A DNA stretch of 64,000 bases from Nematostella vectensis (lineage: Eukaryota > Cnidaria > Anthozoa > Actiniaria > Edwardsiidae). A model generated the notes under the pieces. That model saw nothing but the letters and a program-made list of their open reading frames with translations. It did not search any database and was not told the DNA's origin. A program made the translations under genes and the position numbers. The stretch spans positions 11,588,442 to 11,652,441 of the forward strand of contig NC_064045.1 of the NCBI RefSeq assembly GCF_932526225.1, given 5' to 3'. Shown here piece by piece: positions 34,918 to 47,800 of this stretch (position 1 is the first letter of the stretch; every line of letters begins with the position of its first letter).

Positions 34918-37900
34918 TTAGGTTTTCACATGCATGTCCAGTCCAACATTGTTCGCATCTTGATTGCTAGTGCCAGTCCCTTGCGAGAATCCACAGTCAT
35001 TTGTGGCCGTCCTCTTTGATTTGTTAAGACTGGACTTCAGTGCGATCCAAAGGAAGTCAATGAATTCGATCAACGTCAGAATACTGCAGCCGAGCATCAG
35101 TCCCATGTTGCCCCCTAGATCACCTTCAACAAATTAAAACAAGCAAAGGAAGTTAGCACCTTTTTAAGAGCCATAGTCAGATACACCTTTGTTATTGTCT
35201 TCATTCAACATTGGAAGACATATAAATATATGATGAAATGTCGAAATAACTGTCTAAAAATGTGTAAGACAGACCCTTTTTAATCAGGATTAATATTATT
35301 ATATTTTAATCTCATTTACAGGATGAATTACACTACATTGGAATTACTACGTTTGCTCTAGTTGGGACTGTATCTCAATGTTTCCTGGGCAATCGAAAGA
35401 GTCTTTAAAAACGGCGACGCCTTTCTTTCCATCCGCCCCTAGAATAAAATATTGACTTGATGAGTTTATAGCCTTTACACTTTTATCGAACCAGTTGTAT
35501 TCCAACGTCAGGATCAATAGTGATCAAAAGATTATATGATGACAGACGTTAAAAGCGGTGCACCTTGGGCCGCTGCTCATCGGATCTGCTCTTTACCGCT
35601 ATCTTTGTTTCTCTGACGTCGTTAACCTCTGAGAAGTCCGAGCACATGGTGACGGGATGTGATATACCTACCATGAGATCCTCCCTTAATCCAGCTTGTC
35701 TTCGACCACCGTTTACGCGGTGTTTTTTATACATATAGCAGAAAGGGTCGTGGCCAACTATTTTCCGCAAAATGGATCCATGAGTCACCAAGTTAATGCC
35801 TGCGAACTGCCCTTGTGGGTACTAGATACCTCCAGTTGTTCTTACCAAATAGATTTCCCGGTCCATAAGATGGTGCCTGTCTATCGACCTGATAAGCCAG
35901 CTCTTCAAAGCCGATCTGAAGGAACACCAAACTGTCCCTGGAAATTCAGATCACATAAAGATAAGTCTGATCGCATGGGACGAAAATGGCAAAAAGAAAA
36001 GGCAGTATAGTGTATAAAATTGTGCTCATGTTTCGATGCTTCCAAAACAGATAGACTTGCAACGAGCATGTGCTGGAGTGTGTAGCGTTATTATTTTATA
36101 GACACAATGAAAACAATAAAAAATGCAGCCCAGGGGGGGGGGGGGGGTATTAAAGCACCTAAACCCCCGTAGATCTGCTACTGGTCTCTTTTAGTGTAGG
36201 GCGTGTCTCGTGTTTCGTGTCAGAGCGTGTCTCGTCGTATGTCTGAGCGTGTCTCGTCGTATGTCTGAGCGTGTCTCGTCGTATGTCTAAGCGTGTCTCG
36301 TCGTATGTCTGAGCGTCTGTCCCGTGACGGTGTCCCTGATCGTGTAAGTATATGTCTCAATGAATGTGAGCAGCGTCTTCCCTGTAAAGGTTTTCACGAT
36401 CCTGTATCTCAACGTGTGTCACAAAGTGTGCAGTGCGTGTTTCTGAGAGTGTGCATGTGCGTGTTTCTGGGAGTAGGTCGCGTAGGCGTGTTTTTAAGAG
36501 TGTCTGAGCGTGTCTTAGCAAAACACGCGTGATTTCCAGGTACTCACCGAAGATAACTTGCACTTTTGTTGAGCTTGAAGTGATTGGTTAGGATTTTCGT
36601 GATGGTAATATCCGGAAACTTGGAGTAGGAAACACGTGGTTCGTAGATTTGTTCTTTGCACGGGACTGTGCAGTCGCAGAGAGTTGACCGGACACGAACT
36701 GTGAATAGACACGTTTGGAAAACCACGGTGAAATATTCGTTATGCTATAGAATTATCCCAAACAGATCACGTCAAGGGAAACAGTTGTGTCGATATTTCT
36801 CAACAAGACAATGCTACTCTCCGTTGCAGTGATAATTTTCATGTGCTAGAAATCCACATGTAATATGCGTCTTTCAATCTCTCACCCTTCTGTACATCGC
36901 TTACAGCCAAATTCGTTTTTACGCCACTTCGTCAATATTCCAAAATCCATGCCTCGTTTGGGAATAGCGCGTAGTCAGACAAAAGCTTTGGGGGCAGTTT
37001 GTCTGGTTTTGATTGTTTGGTTTGATTGACTACGCGCTATTCCCAAACGAAGAAAGGAATTTTCGAATCTGGGAGGCCGCGCAACAACGAATTTGTCTAT
37101 AAAGGGGGAAGAGAAGCGGTATTGACTCGAAAACTTTGTCCGTCAACTAAAATTTGAGAACCTTCATAACAGGTTCGACCTGGGATGTAGCCCAAAGTCA
37201 TCTTTTGTTGTTGTTTATATTTTTGTTATGCAAAAACCAGTCACTAACCACTAGCTGCCGCCCTACATTCCTGGTCCTGGATGGAACACTTCGGGAGATT
37301 ATTGAATTTAGCTGAAACAAGGGAAAAAAAGAAATGAGATATCGGGAGATTTTTGAATTTAGCTGAAACAAGCCAAAAAAAAAATGAAAAATCGTCAGGT
37401 CAGCATAAAAAAGACGATAACCATTTATTTGTCATTAGTAGTTCTATTACCATCAACATCTCAATCATTACACCTTTACCACCGCATCCCCCTTACTTAT
37501 AATAATAACAATCTCTAACAACCATTACTATCCCAAGTGCAATCATGCGTAACAGCCACTATTTAAACTAGTAGAACAGCGACCATTTAGCCAGTTCGTT
37601 ACTACCATGCTGCTTCGCGGACATCGACTCTTTAAGGCAGAGACTAAAGCTCCAGGAGCTCCAAGTGCCGCTTGAAAAACCAGCATTGCAACCGGCTGAG
37701 CCGGATAATGTTGCGGTGAGAGTGTTCTCGCTCTTTAATGGCGTTGGAGGTTTATGGAAGCATTCTCATATTTATTGTACAAATTTGGTTTTGGTTTAGC
37801 CTTTAGCTGTATATGTCGGTGGTTTTGCTTAAGAATCATGCCCTATTTCGTCGGCGTTTATCGTCTTAGCCATAATTGTATTTTTCAGTCGTTGAATATT

Positions 37901-40900
37901 TCTTAGTTGTTCTCGCTCCCCGCCATTTTACTATTGTTTTCTCATGTTTAGCTCCTGTGTTTAAATTTACAGTCTGCTCTACATTATTTGGCATTCTATA
38001 CTGTAATTTTTCTGTACAGTTAATGTTCTTCCGTTCGCCGTGTAAATTATTTTAAACAGCTTACGTTTTTGCCATCCGTTGTGGTATTACATTTTAATTT
38101 CCACGTGGCCTGGTACTTTCTTGCCGTAGTTTTTTTATTCTTGTAGAGGTTTTGCACGGTCAAGTCATTCTTGCGTGTGCTTTATTTATTTTTACTATGG
38201 TTTTGGTCGTGTTTTTTGCATTTATGTAACATTTGTTTCGTTGGAGACTGTATTCACGGTGGCAGGTTTTGTTTTGCCCGAAACAAAAATAATACGAAAT
38301 ACTAACGTCTGTGGTTGTGACCTGGACTAAGAAATTACGAAAATCTGAGGTTATCGCCAGAACTAAGAAAATGCGAAAGTCTGAGGTTGTGGCCCAGACA
38401 GAAAATGTTTGTCCGAGGTTGTGGCCCGGACTAAGAAAATACGAAAGTCTGAGGTTGTGGCCCAGACAGAAAATGTTTGTCCGAGGTTGTGGCCCGGACT
38501 ATGAAATTACAAAAGTCTGAGGTTGTGGCCCAGACAAAAAATGTTTGTCCGAGGTTGTGGCCCGGACTATGAAATTACAAAAGTCTGAGGTTGTGGCCCA
38601 GACAGAAAATGTTTGTCCGAGGTTGTGGCCCGGACTATGAAATTACAAAAGTCTGAAGTTGTGGCCCAGACAAAAAATGTTTGTCCTAGGTTGTGGCCCG
38701 GACTATGAAATTACAAAAGTCTGAGGTTGTGGCCCAGACAGAAAAGTTTGTCCGAGGTTGTGGCCCCGACTATAAAAATAGTTGTCTGAGGTTGTGGCCC
38801 GGACAGTCTGAGGTTGAGGCCCGGACTAATAAAATAGAGAGTCTTGAGGTTGTTGCCAAATTTAGGAAATACACAAGTATATATATATGAAAAAAAATGT
38901 AATTTTTATTGGTAGGTTCCGATCCACCTCGTGTCGTGTCACGTGGGCCTCTTGAGCCTATACGTTCCGGGTCCAGCATACCGGTGGTTTGCCCTTCTAT
39001 TCATAGTTTGTAATACGTTAGATTTATACATTTTCTCTCTTTTTTTGTGTATCCGCCGTTTCAGTATCTTCACGCTCTTTGAGGCATAAAGTCGTTGACG
39101 TTGTCAACAAGTTTTAGAGAGAAGCGGATGTAAAGTTTAATAGTGTAACTGGATGGGTCATCCCGTCGGTGTAGCCGGTCCCCGACCGCCCACGCTTGTA
39201 GTCATTGGTCAGCGGGCAGCAGCTCAAGCAGTGGCTGCTGCGTTGCCTCGTAGCTCCGTGTAATATCGTCTTTAGTGTTCATACTTTTTTCGGGATTTGT
39301 CTACTGCCGCAGTAAATTACGTTTTCATCACTAGTTGTCATCGCTGTTCAGTATTATCTGCAACTGCTGGCTTCTTGGGCTGATTTTAAGCCGTTTTTTA
39401 GCTCTCAACTCATCGTCTGAGCCGGTCAGAATGCAACCACCGACTAGTCGAGAATTGTGCACAGCAGCCGTGAACTCTGTGTAACATCAGGAGGACTTAA
39501 CCTAGGTTGTGGCCCGGACTAAAAAAAAAATACTGAGGTTGTGGCCCAGACAGAAAAAGATTGTCCGAGGTTTGTGGCCCGGACAATCTGAGGGAGAAGC
39601 TATCTGCTTACTTGTGGAAATAAGTAACTAGGGGAACTTGGAGGTCGAAAGCCTTTTCGTTATCAAAACGCAAGAACTCAGAAGAAGCCACTCTTTCCCA
39701 ATGTGGACTGCCTGTGGTCAACTGTACACAGGGTTACCATCGAACTGTTTACATTCTACCGATCTTCCTGATAGCTCATTGAGCACAGAGTCACCAGCTC
39801 CTCAGTTACTGGTAGCTAATGTACTATCTCTCCTTCCAAAAATGGACGAGCTGTGTTCTCTTACATTAAATGTAAAGCCTGAAATAATCTATGTCACAGA
39901 AACTTGGCTTAATAATCATATCTTGTACTCATACACCGACTTCCTGGGGTTGTGTGTTTAGAAAGGATAGAATTGAGCATGGTGGTGGGGGTGTGAACCT
40001 ATGTTGACTCCGGCTTGCCCTGAAAAGGGTTATTGCTTACGAAACCCCAGCTCCTCAGTTACTGGTAGCTAATGTACTATCTCTCCTTCCAAAAATGGAC
40101 GAGCTGTGTTCTCTTACATTAAATGTAAAGCCTGAAATAATCTATATCACAGAAACTTGGCTTAATAATCATATCTTGTACTCATACACCGACTTCCTGG
40201 GGTTGTGTGTTTAGAAAGGATAGAATTGAGCATGGTGGTGGGGGTGTGAACCTATGTTGACTCCGGCTTGCCCTGAAAAGGGTTATTGCTTACGAAACCC
40301 CTGAGATTGAGTCCTTATAGATCTCAGTTAGGACATTTAGACTCCCAAGGAGCATCTCAGAGATCTTGATTGCAGTGGTGAACCACCCCCCACATGATAA
40401 TAGCGAAATGAATCACTGTCTTGTGGATAATAATAAGAATAAAAAAAAATATTGGAACACTTCCTCAGAAATTATCCCGACGGTTAATCCTTGTGATTTT
40501 TGTATGGGCTAATCGAGGATTTCTCTCTAATTGAACCACCAACTAATGAATGCCAAGACCCTGTCTCAAGCGATCTGGTGAACTTGTATCCACTAGAAAA
40601 GCATTCCAAGCTCTAAGGGGCAGATCAAGAAGTCCCCTGGTCCAGCCTGTTATAGGCGATCTGTATATCTCCAGTCTGCAGGGGGGATATGTTCCTGAGA
40701 GGATCAAGGAGTTTATTGTGCACCCATTGCACAGCTGCAACCCCCCGAAGGTTGTGAACAAAAACTTTAGACCAATTACCCTCACCTCCCAGTTAGCCAA
40801 AGTCCTGGAAGGCTTTGCACTAGACTCCTTGGTAGTACAGGTAATTTACAAACTTGATCTAAAGCAGTGTTCTGTGAGTGGATAATCGACCACCCAGGCT

Positions 40901-43900
40901 TTTGGATACTTTATTCATAGTATTTTGGAATCGCTAGATAGAGGAGAGAACTTTGCTCGATTTTTCTTTGCAGACTTCTTAGAAGGTTTCGATTTAGTTG
41001 ACCACACTGTGTTAATAAGAGAGCTAAACATCCTAGGTGTAGATAGCCATCTTATGCAATGGATATGGGCCTTTTTAACAGCTAGACCTCAAAGTTGATA
41101 TTTGTGATACAGTATCTTCTAGAGTGTTTTCAAATGGAGGTATTTCTCAGAGCACAAGGCTGGCACCTTTGCTTTTTGCAATCTTAGTCAATCGACTTGT
41201 GGCTGGCCGGCCCTGCAGGGTAAAATACGCGGATGATACCAGACAGTGTATGAAATCATACTGCGTTGCTTTCCTAGTTACTTACAGTATGTCAGTGATG
41301 ACATTGCCCACTTGCTTCGGAGAGGGGTATGCGGCTATCCCCCCTCCCCCCCCAAAAAAAATCATGGAGCTTGTAACCAACTTTTTGCAAAATCTGACGT
41401 CCCCTATTGGCAACCTTTATTGGTCACCGCTATTGAGACGGTTATGGGTGTTGATGTCAATCAGGACCTAAGCTGGAACACGTACATTGAATATATTTAG
41501 AGGGCCTACTAAGCATCTCTAATCCCTCAGACTCCTTAGAAAGGCAGGAGTCATACATGGAGATCTCTTCTGTATATACTGTGCCATTATTAGATCCATA
41601 TTGAAGTATGCGTCGACTGTGTGGTCATGACCTGCCTAATACCTGTCAGAAACTGTAGAGCCTGTACAGAAGAGCCTTGCGCATTATCCTGGCGGACCTT
41701 AGCTATCGGTAAGCACTGCGTGCTGCAGATCTCAAGCTTCTGTCTGACCGCGAGTGGACGCATGCGTATGTCGCTCCTATCAGTTACCTTATAAAGAGCG
41801 ACATTGTGCAGTATGGCTACAATTTAATGTAAGTATGCATAGATCACTGCTCAATTTACCAATGTACTAAATTACCATATTATTGTTAACTATTGTCATG
41901 TATGTAAATTGTAATATTAGTGTTCTGACTCTCGCTATAATATTTTACTGTATACTACAAGGACGAGAAAAAAAAACTTATTATTATTGTTGTCATTATT
42001 AGTTTTGGGTTTTGTTGGAGCCGACTCGTCAATGGCGATCTTCGGAATCCCATAATCATTCGTACCTGGCGGCTTTCACGACGAGCACATTGATAGATGG
42101 GATCTTATAACCCCCGAATAGATAAAATATTTGCACGCTTATTATAGTTTTGGGTTTTAAGATTGGGGAGTGTTAGTTTTGGGTTGTTAGTTACGGGTAG
42201 GGTGTTTGGGGGTATATAGTTTGGGGGCAGGACCCAAAGGAGGTGTATCCCAGGACTTACATTTACCCATAACTCATCATAGTCCGTAAGCAGGAGAGCA
42301 GTTGGGATAGAATACTACTATCATCATAACAATCTACAACAACCATTACTACTATCATCATAACAATCTACAACAACCATTATAACAATCATCATAACAA
42401 TCTACAACCATTATTACGATCATCATAACCATCTCCAACAACCATTACTACTATAATTATAACTACTCAAACAACCATTACTTATCATAATTATCTATTA
42501 TTCACAGCCATCACTACCATCATAACTACCTCCAACAACATTAACATCAACAATTCTCATCATCATCATCATCAGCAGCAGCAGCATCATCATCATCATC
42601 AACCAACATTATCACTTTCACATCGCCATCATCATCAACAACCAACACTATCACTTTCACATCGCCATCTTTATTATCAACCAACGCTATAACCTTCACA
42701 TCATCATCGTCGTCGTCGTCGAAAGCTATCACTTTCACACCGTCATCATCATCTACGCACCGTGTTGAGAAGGAAGACGACAGCCACAGTCGGTCATGGT
42801 GGCATTGTTGATGCACTGCGTGTAACAAGCGTCCTTAGTGTACTTCCCATACCCCGGTAGGAATCTGTCTGAGCAGTTTGTTCTGTACGGCGCTGGTAGT
42901 CGCTCAAACTGACACAGCATGTATGGATTAAACGAAACGAAAAAGAAAATAAATATAAATTTTCGAAATGAAATACAAGATTCGCGGCGGGCTAAAAGAG
43001 GAGCTCCCAACGATGTCGTGTTCACCACAAAAAGAGGCAGCGCTGTTTCTAAAGTGCCTGGAACAGGACAAAACTCTGAGATGCAAGACCTTACCCAAAA
43101 CTGGAATTCGACTCGAATAAGACTTCTTCAGGGTAAACTGAAGAAGGTAAATCGTTACAAGCTTATTTTCATCAGAATAGTGGCGCGAGACGCAAAAACA
43201 TAACAACAATAATGACTTTATTCCAATAAATGCCAGTACAGGTATATTAGGATAAGTAGGTTGGCTTATATGACAAAAACGCGCATATTCTAGAATAGCG
43301 CGCGCCTATGGACAAAAATAATTTTAGGTTCCTACTACAAAAAAAAATCGTCATTATTAAGACCCCGCGGGTAGAGATAGACTTAAGCCGATAAGCCCAC
43401 TGCCCTACCCTTTCCCTAAGCTAAGCCTCAGAGTTACAGTTATCTATAAGTTGTAACCTTACATTACTAATACCTAAATGATTGTCATCTCTAACTCTTT
43501 CACTAACCGGTACTCTAGGGTGCTTATTTAACCTACTTATGTGATTATTAAAACGCTTCCTAAAACTATTGATAGTAGAACCTACGTATTGCTTGCTACA
43601 CATAGAGCAAGTAATGAGATAAACAACAAAATCTGAATTACAGTCCAAGTCAAAATTAATGACATATTTCTTACTGGCTGGCAGAGTCGAATTCCATTTT
43701 TTGGTGTATTGTATTCATTCTTCTGGTTCACGAACACGTCTATTTGGACTTTTTGTAATTATTCTTATCCTACCTTAATATAGGTTCAGATTTTCTTGAC
43801 TAAACATGGATACATCAGGCGCGTCCCCTCCACCCCCCTTGGTGGCCAAAAAGTGTGTGATTTCTTATGAAAGAATCTTCAAATACTATGCTTTTTCCAT

Positions 43901-44895
43901 AGGATATGAAAATATTGGGGCACAGCCACGCCCCTACTGGTCATTTCCATATAATTTTTGAAAATATGAGGGGAGGTGGGACATGCCCCCAGTGCCCCAC
44001 CCCCTGCTACGGCCCTCCTAGTAGACCTCACCTTCTTAGGTGTAACTGCGACGAGTGCATGTGAACCCGGAAACACGTTGAATCCACGTGCCCGGTTGAT
44101 GTATGTACCACGTGCTGAGAGAATCACGCGGAACCCCGTGGAGAAATCCCCAAAAGTGTGCTCCGAAATCTGAGCATCAAGGATTATACTCAACCCACCC
44201 TCTCCCCCCAAGAAATACACTTTACGCTGATTTGCTTTAGAGAAAGTATAGCACATCCCGCCCGGGGTGATGTGAGGAGACCAGTCATTGATATCGCAGT
44301 TTTCATTGACGGAGAATGCACAATATCCCATGAGCATTGGAGCGAAGTCATGACCATAACGAGTCATGAACTCCTCAGTGTCGAAAGGCCGATTAGACGA
44401 GTTTACCGCGGCGATGACACGCGACCTTATGACGTCATCACAGCCATCGACCACACTCGACCCAAACGTTTCATACGCGCACAGCAGCGCCTGTCCGCAT
44501 GTAAGATTACCGCTGACTCCCCGTATTATCCCGCAGACGGACATGTTAAGGTTTCTTGTAAAGAATGCTTCATCTTCGTAACCGGTGTCTATTTTTGACT
44601 TGACGAAGTAGTTCAAGTTACATATGGTCACCACGGGAAAGTCGAGGCCGTCCTTAGGGAACTCGTGGGATACCTCGGTACGGATCGGCCTATCAATGTA
44701 TGTACCGAAACTGATTATCACCATATATAGGTATGACGCGGCGCACGCCAGCAAGCAAAGTATCCATAGCGACCGGCGTCGGATGTCACACACTCCAACA
44801 GCGTAACGCAATCCATGTAGAGTCGTATTAGATGCAAACTCTCGCCAGGTTTCTTTCATAGCGCTGATCATGCAAAGTGTAACGCAACTTGTCAC
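34918..44895 (-). CDS. DEG/ENaC (ASIC-like) sodium channel subunit, 504 aa
   Basis: Amiloride-sensitive-type sodium channel subunit with two membrane spans; family members form trimers in the plasma membrane. Six coding exons: 44895-44032, 42908-42761, 37311-37249, 36698-36548, 35937-35846 and 35114-34918 (864+148+63+151+92+197 nt = 505 codons with stop), all with GT-AG sites and matching phases. Visible marks: the HG gating motif at 27-28, TM1 at about 42-63, FPVVTICN at 86-93, FPGSHALVAVTPKK before the cysteine-rich region, CYTQC...CGC...C...EC, LCDCTVPC and SYSKFPD, then TM2 GGNMGLMLGCSILTLIEFID. The selectivity-filter G-x-S is G-C-S at 448-450 (G-A-S in ASICs). Length fits ASICs (about 510-530 aa). 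The 63-nt exon was found by completing the conserved cysteine pattern and is supported by phase. The gating stimulus (acid, peptide, force) cannot be told from sequence. Confidence 0.95.
36215..36325. repeat. 22-bp tandem repeat
   Basis: About five units of GTCTGAGCGTGTCTCGTCGT plus AT, decaying rightwards into GTGTTTCTGAGAGTGTG-like sequence up to about 36510. In intron 4 of the channel gene, ending close to the exon 4 donor at 36547. Confidence 0.9.
36910..37105. mobile_element. Palindromic MITE
   Basis: CTCGTTTGGGAATAGCGCGT plus AGTCA is followed about 50 bp later by TGACTACGCGCTATTCCCAA plus ACGA, and weaker symmetry continues outwards to AAATTCG / CGAATTT. No ORF. In intron 3 of the channel gene; one arm resembles 29895-29985. 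Confidence 0.8.
38300..38870. repeat. Tandem array of about 67-bp double units
   Basis: Each unit joins two related halves: CTGAGGTTGTGGCCCAGACA with GAAAATGTTTGTC, and CGAGGTTGTGGCCCGGACTA with TGAAATTACAAAAGT. About seven to eight units, more degenerate at both ends. Two more units lie at 39497-39600, across a 600-bp unrelated spacer. In intron 2 of the channel gene. Confidence 0.92.
39497..39600. repeat. Outlying units of the GAGGTTGTGGCCC array
   Basis: GGTTGTGGCCCGGACTAAAA, TGAGGTTGTGGCCCAGACAG and a final GGCCCGGACAATCTGAGG match 38300-38870. They lie directly upstream of the LINE fragment and may be part of its 5' region. Confidence 0.85.
39610..41990 (+). mobile_element. Decayed CR1/L2-like LINE (non-LTR retrotransposon)
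   Basis: Broken plus-strand remnants in order. An endonuclease piece near 39795-39960 has LLVANVLSLLPKMDEL, IIYVTETWLNNHI. Reverse-transcriptase pieces near 40560-41240 have FRPITLTSQLAKVLEG, ADFLEGFDLVDHTVLIRELN, SQSTRLAPLLFAILVN and the catalytic-type YADD (about 41227). Stops and frameshifts interrupt every domain. A 254-bp tandem duplication (39795-40048 and 40049-40302) doubles part of the endonuclease region. The 3' end near 41960 is a run of A followed by TTATTATTATT, as in CR1/L2-type tails. In intron 2 of the channel gene. Exact clade not resolved. Confidence 0.85.
42541..42755. repeat. CAT/CAG trinucleotide-rich repeat
   Basis: Imperfect CATCATCATC and CAGCAGCAG with a 48-bp-like longer period (ACTATCACTTTCACATCGCC). 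It begins right after exon 2's donor on the minus strand, giving a false Asp-rich ORF. CAACAACCATTACTACTATC repeats precede it from about 42310. Confidence 0.88.
43421..43725 (-). pseudogene. GIY-YIG endonuclease fragment of a Penelope-like element
   Basis: The minus-strand frame reads VVYLITCSMCSKQYVGSTIN with FRKRFNNHISRLNKHPRV after it: a CxxC-type GIY-YIG start followed by the conserved Arg helix, as at the C-terminus of Penelope-like retroelements. The frame extends upstream to about 43725 without a Met (WNSTLPASKKYVINFDLDCN), so it is a fragment. No reverse transcriptase is nearby. It lies in intron 1 of the channel gene. Confidence 0.75.
43813..44015. repeat. Composite of two dispersed repeats
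   Basis: Starts CAGGCGCGTCCCC with GGTGGCCAAAAAGTGTGTGA and AGAATCTTCAAATACTATGC (MITE family of 20232/29674), then switches to GCACAGCCACGCCCCTACTG ... GCCCCCAGTGCCCCACCCCC (family of 16680 and 60900). One element seems inserted in or recombined with the other. It ends about 17 bp from the channel exon 1 donor. Confidence 0.72.
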
Positions 44896-47800
44896 GAGTG
44901 GTTAAAGCGTGACGCAATGTCACAGTATTCAGTCACGAATAATCCACCAATGTGCCACCTGGCAGAAGAAAGATGTCACAAAATAGGAATGTCACACAAC
45001 TTTCAGGAGGGCTCGCACATAGGATACTCTGTTGCATCTGTATAGACCGCTGACCTGCACAGTCAAAACAAAAATACAGTATATCGTACACTCGAGTATT
45101 TTAATCACTGGCATGTCTCGCCCAAAAAAGCTACTGACTGCTTTATCTGTTCTATCTATTCTATACAAAGTTTGTATAGAATCATTTTACTTAATGAAAT
45201 AGGTGAAACCTTTCGATATATTCCTCGTAAATTGTAGCAGTGAAATATTTAAGTCAGGACAAAGTTGCCAAAGATGAAACATACCTAAAATGTACTTAAA
45301 GTATAAAATTAAAGGAGGTATGAGGAATGTACTGAATTATAAGTGCATTTGCATTCAGCTCTGGGCCGCCTTAGCGCATTTGCTAGAATAACTCGCTATT
45401 ATATCTCCTGAATCTAATAATAAACTCACACTTGGCCAAAATAGTCTTATTACTTGACAATAAAATACCTGAAAAGTGTCATACCTGATGTGAGATGTAT
45501 TTTACTGTTTTTTTTTTTCCATCAACGACGTATTTTCTGATAGCAACAACACAAAGCTGGTCGTAGAAACGGTCGTAATGTTTGTTGATAAGGTGATAAA
45601 TAATAGAATAGTTCCGCTCGAAGGCTTAACGTAATGAAAGGATAATGCCGTTAGCCGTTTTGCTGGATAAAGCAGGCCAGATAATAAAGGAATCTGACAA
45701 TATCACTACGGGAATAAAAAGAAAGGCAGATAAGACAAACTAGGATAACTAAAAACTTTTCAGGGGTTGAAAAGAAAACAAAAAATTAATAGTTAGTGTC
45801 GTAACACACTAGGGAATAATAATGCACCCTGTTGTTTTCATGAATAATCAGGGAATCGATTTAGCCCAGATGCATTAAATTTGTTTTCTTTGAAGTATAG
45901 CTCGCCAAACGAAACTGTCCGGCGCAAAGTCACCTAGGCGAGGGCTGTGGAAGGGGGAGGGGTGTTTTAAGTTCAGTAAATTCACACAAACTTTATACAG
46001 GACTGTTAACGGGGGAGGGGGCGGGGGGGGGGGGGGGGGAAGGCACCCAGCACCTTTGAGCTGTAATAGTTTTTGAACTAGTAGGGCTAGAGCATTGAAA
46101 TTTGATGACTTCTCCTTAAATTTATCTGGGATCAGTTTGGTGTAAACAAAATTTTGATATGTGTACCCTGGTAACCATAGCAACCAAGTTTTGAGACATG
46201 GGTTTAATGAAAATTAGGCAAAACGCTTTAAGGTAATTCCCTTGAATCGCACTGCGCACCCCTTCTGGCGCGCGCTGTTTGTTCGAATTTTCCGGTATTA
46301 AGTGCGTGCGCGCGCCACAGTTGTACAAGAAAACACAGCAAAAGGCGCGCGTGTTTTACTTAAAATCGCTTTGACAGAAAAACGAAGTCGGTTACCCCCA
46401 TTTTTTATTTGCTCAAATAGTTAAATATATACGGAAAAATGATATACTGAAAGAAGAAAAAAAGTTGGGTTGTAGAAGTTTTGTTATTTCTCTTAAAAGC
46501 CGTAAAATAGTGGCGAAAACAATATCTTTTAGTGCGATCTCTTAAAATGAGATTTGTTTTTAACATAGCTACTACAGGTTATTGTTTAGGAGATCGGATT
46601 TTGGCAACTCGACAAACAGAACTCAATTTTCTAAAGACTATAGGCACTCTTTTTGAAAACTAACAGCTGGGATTTTTCCTTGCGCGATCAGTTAAAACGC
46701 GTCAACTCTACGCCCCTCTGTTGTGAAAACGAGGTCGGTACCCCCATTTTTTATTACATTTTTTAACTTCAATATTGTTTATGCCAAGTTTAAAAAAATT
46801 CTGGGTTGTAGAACTATTTTAAGGGAATAAGAAGTTAGGATAAACTATTAATACGACGTGCTCAACGTAAATCCATGTCATATAAACTTTTTATGCTAAG
46901 TTTTGAAAAACAACAATAAAAATTTACATCTCTATTTTAGGGGGGAGGGGTGGTGTTTTTTGTCAATTTTTTACATTCTCGAAAAAGTGCTTGTAAAAAT
47001 AGGAAAAAAACATTCATATCCAGCTGAAATCATTAATATAACTTGAAATATCGCTCTAAACTCGTAAAATTGAGCTTCTAGGGACAAAACACAACAGACA
47101 GATACATTTACAGCAAAACTAAATTTAGTTCATGAATTGGAGAATGAAGATATAACTTATAGATGTTTATTTGCGTGAATTCGTATGTCCTTAGAAATCC
47201 TTCACTGAAGCGGGTGGCAATATCATTTACGGCGTTTTATCTTTATTTTATATCACAGTTTGAGACCGGAGAGAAAAAACAAGATACTATACATTGATAT
47301 TCATTCCTATATGTTTGCGAATACAGTAAATTCCCAAGGTAATAAACTGGAAAATACACAGACGCATTTAGTACTCAGAGAGATTCTAAACCCGACAAAG
47401 TTGTTTACATGCGATTTTCTTAATTAAACTTTTTAGAAATTAAAACACGAGTGAAAAATGAATTGTCCAACAATAATATCAAGAGGAAATTTTTTTATGG
47501 AAGGTGGATAATTTTTATAATTGCGACACAAAATCATTAAAAGTCATAAATTTAACCAGAGTACAGCTTTCCCCTTACATCTTAAGATTTGCGACGGATA
47601 AAATAGGTTATGGCTTTCGCCTGAAAGGTTCAACATCAAAACATTCACGAAAGAACAAAAATAGTGAAAATGGACATTTCATAGAAAAAAAATCTTAATC
47701 TTCACATTTAGTGTCACACCAAATATTAATGAATTGATTTGAAAATGGTGGTAGACCTATTATAATTAGCTTTTATTAACAGATACCTTGTTGATAAATC

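Noticed and set aside
42547-42828. Asp-rich minus ORF
   Set aside because: Trinucleotide repeat read through from the channel exon 2 donor.
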